A stretch of DNA of 64,000 nt from CAZQFV01 sp964592645 (GTDB lineage: Bacteria > Chloroflexota > Chloroflexia > DTKN01). Under the pieces are notes generated by a model. The model had not been told where the DNA came from, did not search any database, and saw only the letters and a list, made by a program, of their open reading frames with translations. Shown in pieces: positions 25,001 to 33,223 of the stretch; the first letter of the stretch is position 1, and every line of letters begins with the position of its first letter. The stretch lies in the NCBI GenBank assembly GCA_964592645.1, contig CAZQFV010000018.1:1-64000 (forward strand). The letters are read 5' to 3'. The translations under genes were made by a program, and so were the position numbers.

Positions 25001-26033
25001 TCCACTCCGTCCGGGCGGCCATGTCCTGGAGGTCCAGCGCGCAGAGCAGGGCGCGCTCCTCGTTGTTCTCGTGGGCCACCGGGGCGCCGAACAGCAGAAG
25101 GACATGGCTGCCCTTGTCGCCCATCTGCACCTGGCGGACGTGCCCGCCGAAGCGCTCGACGATCTCGAACAGCTGCTCGACGTAGCTTCCCAGGCGGGCC
25201 ACGGCGTCCGTGGCGGCGGGGTCGATCCCGGCGAAGGAGACAAAGAGGATGGTCACCCGGCGGTGCTCGTTCACCAGGGCCGACTGGCCGGCCGCCAGCC
25301 GCTCATAGATCTGCGGGGGCAGGAAGGGCCGCAGCATAGCTACCGCCTGGGCCTCGTCTGGGGGGACCGGCAGGGGCGGACAGGGGGCGGGAGATACCTC
25401 CCGCCGCAGCGCGGCGAACCGCAGGTAGCCCTCGCCCAGGGGCTCCCCCAGCAGCTCGTCGGCGGGCACCCGGGCGGCCAGGCTGGGGTGCAGGACAATC
25501 TCTCCCGGACGGGCGCTGTGCTCGGCCTGGGCGGCGTCGTCCAGCGGCCGGCCGGCAAAGACGAACTCGGCGCGGGCGGCGCTTCCGGCCACCAACTGCA
25601 GGACGTCCCCCGCGGCCAGGCCCAGCTTCATGCCGATGTTGAAGCGGCCGGCCGGGGTCTGGACCTCGGCCAGGCGCAGCATATTGGCGCGCAGCGCCGC
25701 GGCGCAGGCCAGGGCGCGGCGCTCCTTCTCCGCGCCGCTGAACAGGACCACCATGGCGTCTCCGGCGAACTTGCCGACGACGCCGCCCCAGCGCTCGATC
25801 TCGGCGATCAGTGGGGCGAAGCGCTTGTTGAGGATGCCGGTGAGCTCCTCCGTGCCGGCCGGGCCCAGCGCGCCCAGGGCCTCGGCCAGGGGCGTGAACC
25901 CGGCCAGGTCGGCAAAGAGGGCCACCGCCTCTAGGCGCGCACCCTGGTTGAAAAGCGGGCGCGCCGGGTCCTGGCGGATCTGCGCCGCCAGCGTGTAGGG
26001 CAGGTAGGCGCTCAACGCCGACAAGAGACCCAT
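22017..26033 (-). CDS. Soluble adenylyl cyclase-like protein: C1-C2-AAA ATPase-TPR
   Basis: A 1338-residue cytoplasmic signalling protein. Residues about 33-190 form cyclase domain C1, with both metal aspartates (D42 in LFADLAGFT, D92 in KFAGDAM) and the adenine-site lysine K88. Residues about 258-425 form C2, which has lost the first Asp (VSFAGID) but keeps the DKGSH loop and EYTVIGDAVNLAARL, carrying the transition-state Asn and Arg. This division of labour is that of animal soluble adenylyl cyclase (ADCY10). A STAND/AAA ATPase follows (Walker A GMGKSR at about 480), and then TPR-type repeats from about 850 to the end. Expected to make cAMP. Its promoter is immediately upstream, divergent from the ABC exporter. 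Confidence 0.88.
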   Translation of the reverse strand: MGLLSALSAYLPYTLAAQIRQDPARPLFNQGARLEAVALFADLAGFTPLAEALGALGPAGTEELTGILNKRFAPLIAEIERWGGVVGKFAGDAMVVLFSGAEKERRALACAAALRANMLRLAEVQTPAGRFNIGMKLGLAAGDVLQLVAGSAARAEFVFAGRPLDDAAQAEHSARPGEIVLHPSLAARVPADELLGEPLGEGYLRFAALRREVSPAPCPPLPVPPDEAQAVAMLRPFLPPQIYERLAAGQSALVNEHRRVTILFVSFAGIDPAATDAVARLGSYVEQLFEIVERFGGHVRQVQMGDKGSHVLLLFGAPVAHENNEERALLCALDLQDMAARTEWITGQRIGVNSGQVFVGNVGAPRRQEYTVIGDAVNLAARLMQAAAPGQVLVGESTYGPAAARFDWRSLAPLGVKGKAEPVGVHELLGRRTGHPVRLQEPRYALPMVGRKAELERLIGLLEQVRDTGRGWVVGLSAEAGMGKSRLAAELIGQALARGFSGYGGYAVSHGTTTPYLAWRPLLRGLLEMDEGLTLKEQLGVAHRVLAAMHPDLPPRLPLLGDAMGIPIADNELTASFDANLRHESLLALVVDLVRQRATASPLLLVLEDAHWLDELSRDMARSLAAAIGDRPVFFLTIYRPPEIEAGPPLWDSPPAHFTAVELPPFSAEESAELIRLKLAGRALPLGLVEKIEARSQGNPFFVDEFIDLLLDRHIDLEDSAALAAVEVPTSLQTLVISRLDQLGESEKTTIRVASVIGRLFRARWLLAIYPGDIRQELLQRDLDRLSALGLAPLDKPAPEPEYLFKHAVTQEVAYESLSFATRQMLHERVAAYIEQAYAGRLEEWYGILAYHYRRAGLPEREFAYTRPAAEQAARQSAYRQAAAFYDRAIELIESHKLGTAADQFDLRAGRMEQNEILGDYERLEEDTQALAGLMDELDPPRQVRAWIKRGIAAWKGERTDEAQAHYQTAAALAQQHGDHGGLLDALRYQGNIHFDLGDYAHGKALFERVIAEAGADGWVQEAHACRVLGWIVYDEGDLESCERYWQRAMELSRAHGSKLWEADGLLKLGVLYITQVQTEKGLAHLEQGRALAAQIGYRIGELQGWRFLGEGWQGVGQYERAVECLQQGLALAKRFRADPYEGNHIRTILADILLEVGGDLDQAERWNLEALEASRDLGGKEAIGWHWHTRGRVLLRRGKLAEAQAAMEEALRLRREVGTPMPGCLTLADLARLHLRRGDLPSARACAEEILAWLQPPDGRPLEGIEAAPAYFACFLALRAAGENVRAQELLRQAYETVQRYAGHIATEEFRRSFLERVRYYREVVAAYTQGGPLPPY

Positions 26034-26059
26034 GGCCGCCTCCGTACGGGACCCATAAA

Positions 26060-26088
26060 ATCATACCAAAAAGCGGGCCGGTCTGCAA
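26060..26088 (-). promoter_or_regulatory. Sigma70-like promoter for the sAC-like cyclase
   Basis: Minus-strand TTGCAG and TATGAT boxes, 17-bp spacer. Initiation near 26053 leaves a 20-base leader. It lies back to back with the exporter promoter at 26101. Confidence 0.6.
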
Positions 26089-26100
26089 GCGTCCGCTCAT

Positions 26101-26128
26101 TTGACGGGTCCAGACTTCCTGCTATAAT
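26101..26128 (+). promoter_or_regulatory. Sigma70-like promoter for the ABC exporter operon
   Basis: TTGACG and TATAAT boxes with a 16-bp spacer. Initiation near 26135 gives a leader of about 175 bases that includes the interspersed repeat at 26184-26226. Confidence 0.65.
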
Positions 26129-26183
26129 CTACTGGTCCCTGCATCGCTCTGTATGTTGCCAAGCCCGCGTTCGGGCGCGAGTT

Positions 26184-26226
26184 AGGGACACAGATGACAC
26201 AGATGAACACGGATGAACGCAGATTT
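26184..26226. repeat. Interspersed ACACAGATGAACACGGATGAAC-type repeat, long copy
   Basis: The words GACACAGATGACACAGATG and AACACGGATGAACGCAGAT run in tandem within the untranslated leader of the ABC exporter. The same words occur in shorter form at 12957-12981. Non-coding. Confidence 0.65.
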
Positions 26227-26309
26227 GTTCGGGTAGGACGCCGCAAGGGTTCTTTGATCTGAGTCTCATCCGTTTTTGGTCTAGGCTACAAAGCCCCAGG
26301 ACTCTTGCA

Positions 26310-28106
26310 ATGGCCCCGCGAAACCGCAAAAGCAAGTCGGGGACTCCCCGCCGGTCGCCGGCCGCCCTCCGCCTGGCCGCCTTCCTCAAACCGTACCGCC
26401 ATTGGGCGATCCTGGCGCCCCTGCTGATGTTCCTGGAAGTGGCCATGGACCTGCTGCAGCCCTGGCTGATCGCCCGCATCATCGACCAGGGCATCGCCCG
26501 GCTCGATATGGCCTTTGTTGTCAGCACCGGGCTGCTGATGGTCGGCGTGGCGCTGATCGGCGCGGTCGGCGGCGTGGGCTGCACCGTCTTCTCGGTGCTG
26601 GCCTCCCAGGGGCTGGGCACCGACCTGCGCAGCGCCCTCTTCCGCCAGGTGCAGGGGCTCTCCTTCGGCAACCTGGACCGGCTGGAGACGGGCCAACTGA
26701 TCACCCGCCTGACCAACGACGTGACCCAGGTGCAGGATGTGGTCTCGATGCTGCTGCGGATCATGGTCCGGGCCCCGCTGATGATGATCGGCAGCATGAT
26801 CATGGCCGTCCTCACCAGCCCCCGGCTGGCCCTGATGCTGATCGTGCTGGTGCCCTTTGTGCTGGGGGTGTTGCTGTGGGTGCTCAACCGGGCTTACCCC
26901 ATGTTCAGCCGGGTGCAGCAGAAACTCGACACGCTCAACACCGTGCTGCAGGAGAACCTGGCCGGGGTGCGCGTGGTCAAGGCCTTTGTACGGGCCGCGC
27001 ACGAGAAAGCCCGCTTTGGGACCGTCAACGAGGGGCTGATGGAGCTGACGGTCCGCGCGACCCGGATGTTGGCCGTCACCATGCCGGCGGTGATGCTGGC
27101 GCTCAACCTGGGGGTGGTCGCGGCCATCTGGTTCGGCGGGCGGCAAGTCACCTTGGGCGGGATGAAGGTCGGGGAGCTGGTGGCCTTTATCAACTACCTG
27201 ATGCGCTCGCTGATGTCGCTGATGATGGCCAGCATGTTGGTGATGCGCGTGGCGCGGGGCCAGGCGTCAGCGGAGCGCATCCAGGAGGTCCTGGACAGCG
27301 TGCCCGAGGTGCAGAACCGGCCGGGCGCGCGGACCTCCTTCACGCCCCGGGGGCGGATTGCCTTTGAGGACGTGAGCTTCAGCTACGAGCAAGATGGGAG
27401 CGCGCCGGTGCTGCAGGGGATCAGCTTCGTCGCCGAGCCCGGGCAGGTGGTGGCCATCCTGGGGGCGACGGGCGCGGGCAAGTCGAGCCTGGTGCACCTG
27501 ATCCCGCGCTTCTACGACGTCACTGCGGGACGGATCACGCTGGACGGCGTGGACGTGCGCGACGTGGACCAGGCCGCCCTGCGCCGGAGCATCGGCATCG
27601 CCCTGCAGGAGGCGGTGCTCTTCACCGGCACGATCCGCGACAACATCCGCTACGGAAGGCCCGAGGCCGGCGATGCCGAGGTCATCGCCGCGGCCCAGGC
27701 CGCCCAGGCCCACGACTTTATTTGCCAATTCCCCGAGGGGTACGATACGGTGCTGGGGCAGCGGGGGGTCAACCTGTCCGGCGGGCAGAAGCAGCGCATC
27801 GCCATCGCCCGCGCCCTGCTCATCCGGCCGGCCGTGCTCATCCTCGACGACAGCACCAGCTCGGTGGACGTGGAGACCGAGTCCCGCATCCAGGAGACGC
27901 TGAAAGGGCTGATGCGCGAGCGCACCAGCCTGGTGATCGCCCAGCGCATCAGCACCGTGCTCAACGCCGACAAGATCCTGGTCCTGGAAAACGGGCGGAT
28001 CGCCGCGGCCGGGACGCACGCCGAGCTGCTGGCGTCGAGCCCCATCTACCAGGAGATCTATGCCTCGCAACTGGGCAACGGAGGGACGGCCCATGGCCGA
28101 GCCTAG
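26310..28106 (+). CDS. Heterodimeric ABC exporter half-transporter A (degenerate site)
   Basis: A 598-residue half-transporter: six membrane helices (residues about 20-310) fused to a nucleotide-binding domain. Walker A is GATGAGKSS, the signature LSGGQKQRIA is canonical, but Walker B reads LILDDSTSSVD with Asp where the catalytic Glu should be. That substitution is the hallmark of the non-hydrolytic site in asymmetric exporters such as TM287/288, BmrCD and LmrCD. The partner gene overlaps its 3' end by 14 bp. Substrates of this group are usually drugs, lipids or peptides; none can be named here. Confidence 0.92.
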   Translation: MAPRNRKSKSGTPRRSPAALRLAAFLKPYRHWAILAPLLMFLEVAMDLLQPWLIARIIDQGIARLDMAFVVSTGLLMVGVALIGAVGGVGCTVFSVLASQGLGTDLRSALFRQVQGLSFGNLDRLETGQLITRLTNDVTQVQDVVSMLLRIMVRAPLMMIGSMIMAVLTSPRLALMLIVLVPFVLGVLLWVLNRAYPMFSRVQQKLDTLNTVLQENLAGVRVVKAFVRAAHEKARFGTVNEGLMELTVRATRMLAVTMPAVMLALNLGVVAAIWFGGRQVTLGGMKVGELVAFINYLMRSLMSLMMASMLVMRVARGQASAERIQEVLDSVPEVQNRPGARTSFTPRGRIAFEDVSFSYEQDGSAPVLQGISFVAEPGQVVAILGATGAGKSSLVHLIPRFYDVTAGRITLDGVDVRDVDQAALRRSIGIALQEAVLFTGTIRDNIRYGRPEAGDAEVIAAAQAAQAHDFICQFPEGYDTVLGQRGVNLSGGQKQRIAIARALLIRPAVLILDDSTSSVDVETESRIQETLKGLMRERTSLVIAQRISTVLNADKILVLENGRIAAAGTHAELLASSPIYQEIYASQLGNGGTAHGRA

Positions 28107-29952
28107 AGCGAGCCGCGAGCGCCCGATCGTCCCGCCCATCATGGGGCCCCGCGGGGGGCCGGGGCAGCACCTGCTGCGCCAGCAGGAGCGGGCCCGCAAC
28201 GTCCGAGGTACCCTGCGGCGCATCTGGGGATACCTGCGCCACCAGGCCGGCGGGCTGATCGCCGCGGCGCTGCTCGTGGCCGCCGGTTCGGGGCTGGCCC
28301 TGCTGGGCCCCTTCCTGATGGGCAAGGCGATCGACGATTATATCCTGAGCCAAGACCTGGCCGGCCTGGCCCGCACTGCCCTGCTGATGCTGGGTGTCTA
28401 CCTGAGCTCGTCGCTGGTCACCTGGCTGCAGACCTATGTGATGGCCGGGGTGGCCCAGCGGGCGGTGCGGGATATCCGCCGCGACCTCTTTGCCCGGCTG
28501 CAGATGCTGCCCCTGCGCTATTTCGACCAGCACACCCACGGCGAGCTGATGAGCCGCCTGACGAACGACGTGGAGAACATCAGCAACGTGCTCTCCGAGA
28601 GCGTAACCCAGTTGATCGCCAGCTTCCTGGGCATCGTCGGCGTCGCGGCCGTGATGTTTGGGATCAACGCCCGTCTGGCCGCCGTCAGCCTGACGACGAT
28701 CCCGCTGATGATCCTGATCAGCGAATGGATCGCCCGGCGCACCCGCCAGGGGTTCCGCGAACAACAGCGGACGCTGGGGGAGCTGAACGGCATCATCGAG
28801 GAGACGATCACCGGGCAGCGCGCCGTCAAGGCCTATGTGCGCGAGGAGGCGGCCATCGCGGCGTTCGACGATGCCAACCGCCGGCTGCGGCGCGCCTCGT
28901 CGATGGCCCAGATCCTCTCCGGGGCGATCGGCCCCCTGGGCAACCTGGTCAACAACACCGCCTTTGCCATCGTCGCCGGGGTGGGCGGCTGGATGGCCGT
29001 GCAAAACCTGGCCACGGTGGGGACGATCGCCAGCTTCGTCAACTACGCCCGGCAGTTCGCGCAGCCGCTGAACCAGGTCGCCAACCTCTATAGCTCCATC
29101 CAGTCGGCCATCGCCGGCGCCGAGCGCGTCTTTGAGGTTGTCGATCAGCCTCCCGAACTGCCGGATGCGCCGGATGCCCACCCGCTGACGGACGTCAAGG
29201 GGGAGGTCGTCTTCGATGACGTCTGCTTCGGCTACGAGAAGGACGTGCCGGTGCTCAAGCACGTCGACCTGCGCGCCGAGCCGGGGCAGACCATCGCCCT
29301 GGTCGGGCCGACCGGGGCCGGCAAGACGACGATCGTCAACCTGCTGACGCGGTTCTACGACATCGACGGCGGCAGCATCGGCATCGATGGGCTGGACATC
29401 CGCCAGGTGCAGCGGGACAGCCTGCGCCGGCAACTGGGCATCGTGCTGCAGGACACCTTCCTCTTTTCCGCCACGGTGATGGAGAACATCCGCTACGGCC
29501 GGCTCGAGGCCAGCGACGAGGAGGTCGTGGCTGCCGCCCGCCTGGCCAACGCCGATCCCTTTATCCAGCGCCTGCCGCAGGGCTACGCCACGCCGCTGTC
29601 GGAGCGCGGCAGCAACCTCAGCCAGGGGCAGCGGCAGCTTTTGTCCATCGCCCGGGCCATCCTGGCCGACCCCGGCATCCTGGTCCTGGACGAGGCCACC
29701 AGCAGCGTGGACACGCGCACCGAGGCCCACATCCAGGAGGCCATGCTGCGGCTGATGGAGGGGCGGACCAGCTTCGTCATCGCTCACCGCCTGAGCACGA
29801 TCCGCGAGGCCGACCTGATCCTGGTCATCGACCAGGGCGAGATCGTCGAGCGGGGGACGCACGCGGAGCTCCTGGCGGCGAAGGGGTTCTACCACCGCCT
29901 GTACTTCAGCCAGTTCAAGGGGCAACAGCCCGCGCCCGAAGCTATCGTCTGA
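28093..29952 (+). CDS. Heterodimeric ABC exporter half-transporter B (active site)
   Basis: A 619-residue half-transporter starting at the ATG that overlaps the stop of subunit A; a more upstream ATG would overlap further without benefit. A basic N-terminal extension of about 45 residues precedes six membrane helices. The nucleotide-binding domain has Walker A GPTGAGKTT and a complete Walker B VLDEATSSVD with the catalytic Glu. Its signature is LSQGQRQLL rather than LSGGQ, the matching deviation expected opposite the degenerate Walker B of subunit A. Together they form one consensus and one degenerate ATP site. Confidence 0.93.
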   Translation: MAEPRASRERPIVPPIMGPRGGPGQHLLRQQERARNVRGTLRRIWGYLRHQAGGLIAAALLVAAGSGLALLGPFLMGKAIDDYILSQDLAGLARTALLMLGVYLSSSLVTWLQTYVMAGVAQRAVRDIRRDLFARLQMLPLRYFDQHTHGELMSRLTNDVENISNVLSESVTQLIASFLGIVGVAAVMFGINARLAAVSLTTIPLMILISEWIARRTRQGFREQQRTLGELNGIIEETITGQRAVKAYVREEAAIAAFDDANRRLRRASSMAQILSGAIGPLGNLVNNTAFAIVAGVGGWMAVQNLATVGTIASFVNYARQFAQPLNQVANLYSSIQSAIAGAERVFEVVDQPPELPDAPDAHPLTDVKGEVVFDDVCFGYEKDVPVLKHVDLRAEPGQTIALVGPTGAGKTTIVNLLTRFYDIDGGSIGIDGLDIRQVQRDSLRRQLGIVLQDTFLFSATVMENIRYGRLEASDEEVVAAARLANADPFIQRLPQGYATPLSERGSNLSQGQRQLLSIARAILADPGILVLDEATSSVDTRTEAHIQEAMLRLMEGRTSFVIAHRLSTIREADLILVIDQGEIVERGTHAELLAAKGFYHRLYFSQFKGQQPAPEAIV

Positions 29953-29973
29953 CCTTAGTTTTCCCCATAGCGC

Positions 29974-30002
29974 GCCGGCCTGTGGCGCCGGGTCAGGCCG
30001 GC
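29974..30002. terminator. Hairpin between convergent exporter and carboxypeptidase genes
   Basis: GCCGGCCTG and CAGGCCGGC form a perfect 9-bp stem around an 11-base loop, overlapping the carboxypeptidase stop codon. A TTTTCCCC stretch lies on the exporter side. It may end transcription from one or both sides, but there is no textbook T-run. Confidence 0.35.
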
Positions 30003-31468
30003 GGGGCCGCCGTGCCGATGAACCGGGCCAGGTCGCCTTTGAGCTGGGCCAACGAGGGGCCATGGATGTACATCATGTGCCCCGACTCGTAGAAGCCCAT
30101 CGAGATGTTGCCCCGCAGGCTCGCGTCGAGCGCCATGTGTTCAAAGGTGTACGCCGTGGCCATGTAGGGGGTCGCCAGGTCGTAGTAGCCGTTGGCGACA
30201 AAGACTTGTAGGTACGGGTTCTGGCAGATGGCCTTGCGCAGCGCCTCGGCGACGTTGACGTACTGGTTCTGATGCTGCTCGTAACGCCACGGCCGGACCC
30301 GATCGGTGAGGATTTCGTAGGGCAGGTCGCTCTCAAAGGCCAGTTCGCTCCGCAGGTAGTCGTTGAGCGTGGCGGTGAAGGGCCCCTGGATGGCCGCATA
30401 GCTGGGGTCGTACTCGGCCCCGTGGCCGGTGGCGTCGCGGTCGATGCCGGTGAAGCGGCTGTCCAGCCGGCCAACCGTCCGGCGCCGGTCGCGCAGCAAC
30501 TGTTTGACAAAGTGGTAGATCTCGATGCGCAGGTTGCTCAGCTCGACGTATTCGCGGGAGAGGCCGGTGTAGCGGGAGAGCTGCTCGGCGATCGCGGCGC
30601 GGTCCGCCTCGGGCAGTGTATCGCCCTTCATCAGCGCCAGCGTGTAGGGGCCGTTGGCAAACGCTTCGACCTCCCGGAGCGTCGCCGCCAGGTCCCGCTG
30701 CAGCTCCGGCGCGAGCCGCTTGTGGTACCAGGCCGTGGCGGCGTAGGTGGGCAGAAAGAGGACAAAGGGCAGGTCGTTGCCGGGATCGAACCTGGCGGTC
30801 TGAAAGTTCAGGATCGAGGAGACGAGCATAACCCCGTTGAAGTACATCCCGTGCCGGTCCTGGAGGTAGTCGACCAGCCCCGCGGCGCGGGTCGTCCCAT
30901 AGCTCTCGCCGATCAGGAACTTGGGCGAGCGCCAGCGCCTGAAGCGCGTGGTAAAGAGACGGATGAACTCGCCCACCGACTCGATATCCTTTTGAAAGTC
31001 GTGGAACTGTTCGGGCTTTTCCTCGGGGATCGTGCGGCTGTAACCGGTAGTCACCGGATCGATGAACACGAGATCGGTCACGTCCAGCAGGGAATGTTCG
31101 TTGTCCACCAGCCGGTAGGGCGGCGGCGGCGCGATGGGCTCGTCCGGCATCAGCACGCGGCGCGGACCGAGCAGGCCCATGTGCAGCCAGACGGACGAGG
31201 AGCCGGGGCCGCCGTTGAAGGAAAAGGTCAAGGGGCGGGCCCCGGCATCGGCGACGTCATCGCGCGCGTAGGCGGTGAAAAAGATCATCGCCTTTGGGGT
31301 GGCCTCCTTGCCCTCCTTGTCGTCCTCCTCGCGCAGGATCAGCGTCCCGGCCGTGGCCGTATAGGCGATCTCCTGCCCGCCGATGACGACGGTGTGCCTG
31401 GTCACCGCGATCTGCTCCTGCGGGATGGGGCGTTCCCTCTGCGGGGCCTGATCGCTCTTCTCGGTCAT
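29993..31468 (-). CDS. S10-family serine carboxypeptidase
   Basis: A 491-residue peptidase of MEROPS family S10, removing C-terminal residues. The oxyanion/substrate segment FNGGPGSSS is at about residues 84-92, the nucleophile serine in GESYGTTRA at about 193-201, the catalytic Asp in the NGYYDLATPY segment, and the His in ESGHMMY near the end. Unlike most family members there is no signal peptide: the N-terminus is polar (MTEKSDQ), so it appears cytoplasmic or exported by another route. It has a good ribosome site and lies downstream of the broken CoA-transferase genes. Confidence 0.92.
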   Translation of the reverse strand: MTEKSDQAPQRERPIPQEQIAVTRHTVVIGGQEIAYTATAGTLILREEDDKEGKEATPKAMIFFTAYARDDVADAGARPLTFSFNGGPGSSSVWLHMGLLGPRRVLMPDEPIAPPPPYRLVDNEHSLLDVTDLVFIDPVTTGYSRTIPEEKPEQFHDFQKDIESVGEFIRLFTTRFRRWRSPKFLIGESYGTTRAAGLVDYLQDRHGMYFNGVMLVSSILNFQTARFDPGNDLPFVLFLPTYAATAWYHKRLAPELQRDLAATLREVEAFANGPYTLALMKGDTLPEADRAAIAEQLSRYTGLSREYVELSNLRIEIYHFVKQLLRDRRRTVGRLDSRFTGIDRDATGHGAEYDPSYAAIQGPFTATLNDYLRSELAFESDLPYEILTDRVRPWRYEQHQNQYVNVAEALRKAICQNPYLQVFVANGYYDLATPYMATAYTFEHMALDASLRGNISMGFYESGHMMYIHGPSLAQLKGDLARFIGTAAPPA

Positions 31469-31580
31469 TGAAACCTCCTGCAGACTCTTGCCCAGCTCGC
31501 TATACTACCTTGAAGCCGAAACCTGAGCGCGCCAACTTTAGGGATCTGCGGAGATCCGTAGAGCTTGGCCCGGGGCGTCG

Positions 31581-32367
31581 TCATTTGCCGAGCACCATCC
31601 CCGTGGGGTCGATCTCCCGCAGGATGCGCAGCTCCTCCACGGTGGGCGGCGACGTCACCGGCACCTGCTCCGGGACCAGGATCTCGAACTGGCTGTTGGC
31701 CTGGACCTCCTCGACGGTGACGCCGGGGTGCAAACTGAGCAGCTACATCCGCCGGGTGCGCTCGTCGAAGCCATAGACCCCCAGTTGGGTGATGACGCGG
31801 TAGGGCCCGCAGCCGGAGGGCAGGCCGGCCGCCTCCCGCCGCCCCGGCCCGCCCAGCCAGCCCGGCGCGGTGCAAAAGTCCAGCCTCTCCACAAAGGTCT
31901 GGGGGGCTCTGGTTGCGCATGTAGAGGGTCTGCCAGCAGAACGACCCCACGTCATTGGCGCCGCCGGAGCCCGGCAGCCGCACCCTGGGCCGCTCCCAGT
32001 CGCCGATCACCGTGGTGTTGATGTTGCCGTAGGCGTCCACGGCGGCCGCGCCCAGGAACCCGTAGTCGATGTAGCCCGCCTGGGCAGCCGACATGACGTC
32101 GTGCATCGAGCTCGCCGCCACCGCCCGGTAGAAGGTGCGGGAATCGCCCACCGAGATCGGCAGCGCCGGCACCCGCGGACCCACCCCGCCGGCCTCGAAG
32201 ATGATCAGCAGGTTCGGCGCATGGGTGCGCTGGGCCAGCATGGTGGCGATCATCGGCAGGCCGGTGCCCACAAAGACCGCCCGGCTGTCCTCCAGCAGGC
32301 GGGAAGCCACGCTGCTCAGCAGCTCGGCCAGCCTGTATTCCCCGTGTTCATCGCCGGAAGCGCCCAT
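31581..32367 (-). pseudogene. CoA-transferase subunit B, frameshift plus nonsense
   Basis: The first about 155 residues read as a family I CoA-transferase B subunit (SVASRLLEDSRAVFVGTGLPM, then GGVGPRVPALPISVGDSRT and YIDYGFLGAAAVDAYGNINTTVIGDW). At a CCCCCC run near 31910 the frame slips; the continuation QTFVERLDFCTAPG to YGFDERTRRM is in another frame. That frame meets a TAG at 31743-31745 in place of a sense codon, after which LLSLHPGVTVEEVQ continues to the natural stop at 31581. Two independent lesions indicate real decay rather than one sequencing error. Confidence 0.85.
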
Positions 32368-32379
32368 CGCTTGCCCCTC

Positions 32380-32878
32380 CTATGCCCCCGTGTCCGCCGC
32401 GGGGCCCCGCAGTTGCTCGATCCGCCGGAGCTGCCGCAGCTTGCGCAGGCCGCCGATCCGCTCCAGGTACTCGTCGAAGCCGGCTACCCCGAACACATAC
32501 TTCTCAAAGTACTCCCGCGTCCCCTCGTCCGTCCTGGCCGGCGTCATCCACTCTCGGATGTGGGCCTCGTCGGAATAGTAGAGGTAGGGCATCTGGGTGG
32601 GATGGCTGCCGTAGGGCACCTCGCACACCGCGTCCACCACGTAGAACGGGATGATGGTCTGGCGCGGGTCCCGGCGGACCTCCTCCTCGTCGATGATCTC
32701 CTCGGTGGTTGATGAGCACCCGTCGGGCGGCCCGGGAGAGCTCGAAATCCTCCACCAGGATGCCGTCGATCTGGGCGTTGCCGTAACGGTCGCAGCGCGG
32801 CACGTGCAAGAGGGCCACGTCGGGATAGGCGGCCGGCAGCAGCGCCACCGCCTTGCCGCTCCAGGGGTCCCGCACCTG
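32380..32878 (-). pseudogene. CoA-transferase subunit A, N-truncated and frameshifted
   Basis: The remaining part matches the second half of a CoA-transferase A subunit: a segment with DPWSGKAVALLPAAYPDVALLH, then RCDRYGNAQIDGILVEDFELS. A one-base frameshift follows near 32712, then TEEIIDEEEVRRDPRQTIIP and a normal C-terminus. The N-terminal half, about 130 residues, is absent, and the DNA upstream shows no remains of it. It sits 12 bp before the B subunit pseudogene, as in intact two-subunit operons. Confidence 0.8.
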
Positions 32879-33157
32879 CCTGCCAGCAGCAGGGCCAGGC
32901 CAACCCACCTGGGGCCATGCCGGCGAGCCGTCCACATTGGTTGGAGCTGTGCTCTTTTCATGTTGTTCTCCATGCGCGCCCAGCGTTTCTTGGATTTTGA
33001 GTCCCGCTATCCCCAAGGAGCACCGGTCACGCGAGAAGGATAGGCTGTTCAAAGATGCAGCAGGGAGCTGTCTGGTTCTCCAGGTTACTTGCGGCAGCAT
33101 GGCAGGGGTAAGCCAGCTTCTATGATACACAATCAGCACGGCATAGTCAAGCGCAGT

Positions 33158-33186
33158 TTGACATCCTGTCCGGCGTGTGGTATAAT
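33158..33186 (+). promoter_or_regulatory. Consensus sigma70 promoter of the gntR-dsrCMK-desulfurase operon
   Basis: Perfect TTGACA and perfect TATAAT boxes separated by 17 bp. Initiation is expected near 33193, inside the palindrome that follows. This is the strongest promoter match in the window, implying that the operon needs active repression. Confidence 0.8.
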
Positions 33187-33188
33187 TG

Positions 33189-33198
33189 TGGTATACCA
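33189..33198. promoter_or_regulatory. Palindromic operator TGGTATACCA at the start site
   Basis: TGGTATACCA is a perfect 10-bp palindrome overlapping the predicted transcription start, preceded by a related half-site TGTGGTAT within the -10 region. FadR-type GntR repressors bind TGGT-N-ACCA palindromes, and the first gene of the operon encodes such a regulator. Autoregulation is the natural inference. Confidence 0.6.
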
Positions 33199-33223
33199 GA
33201 AATATCCTGTTGAGGGAAAGGCG

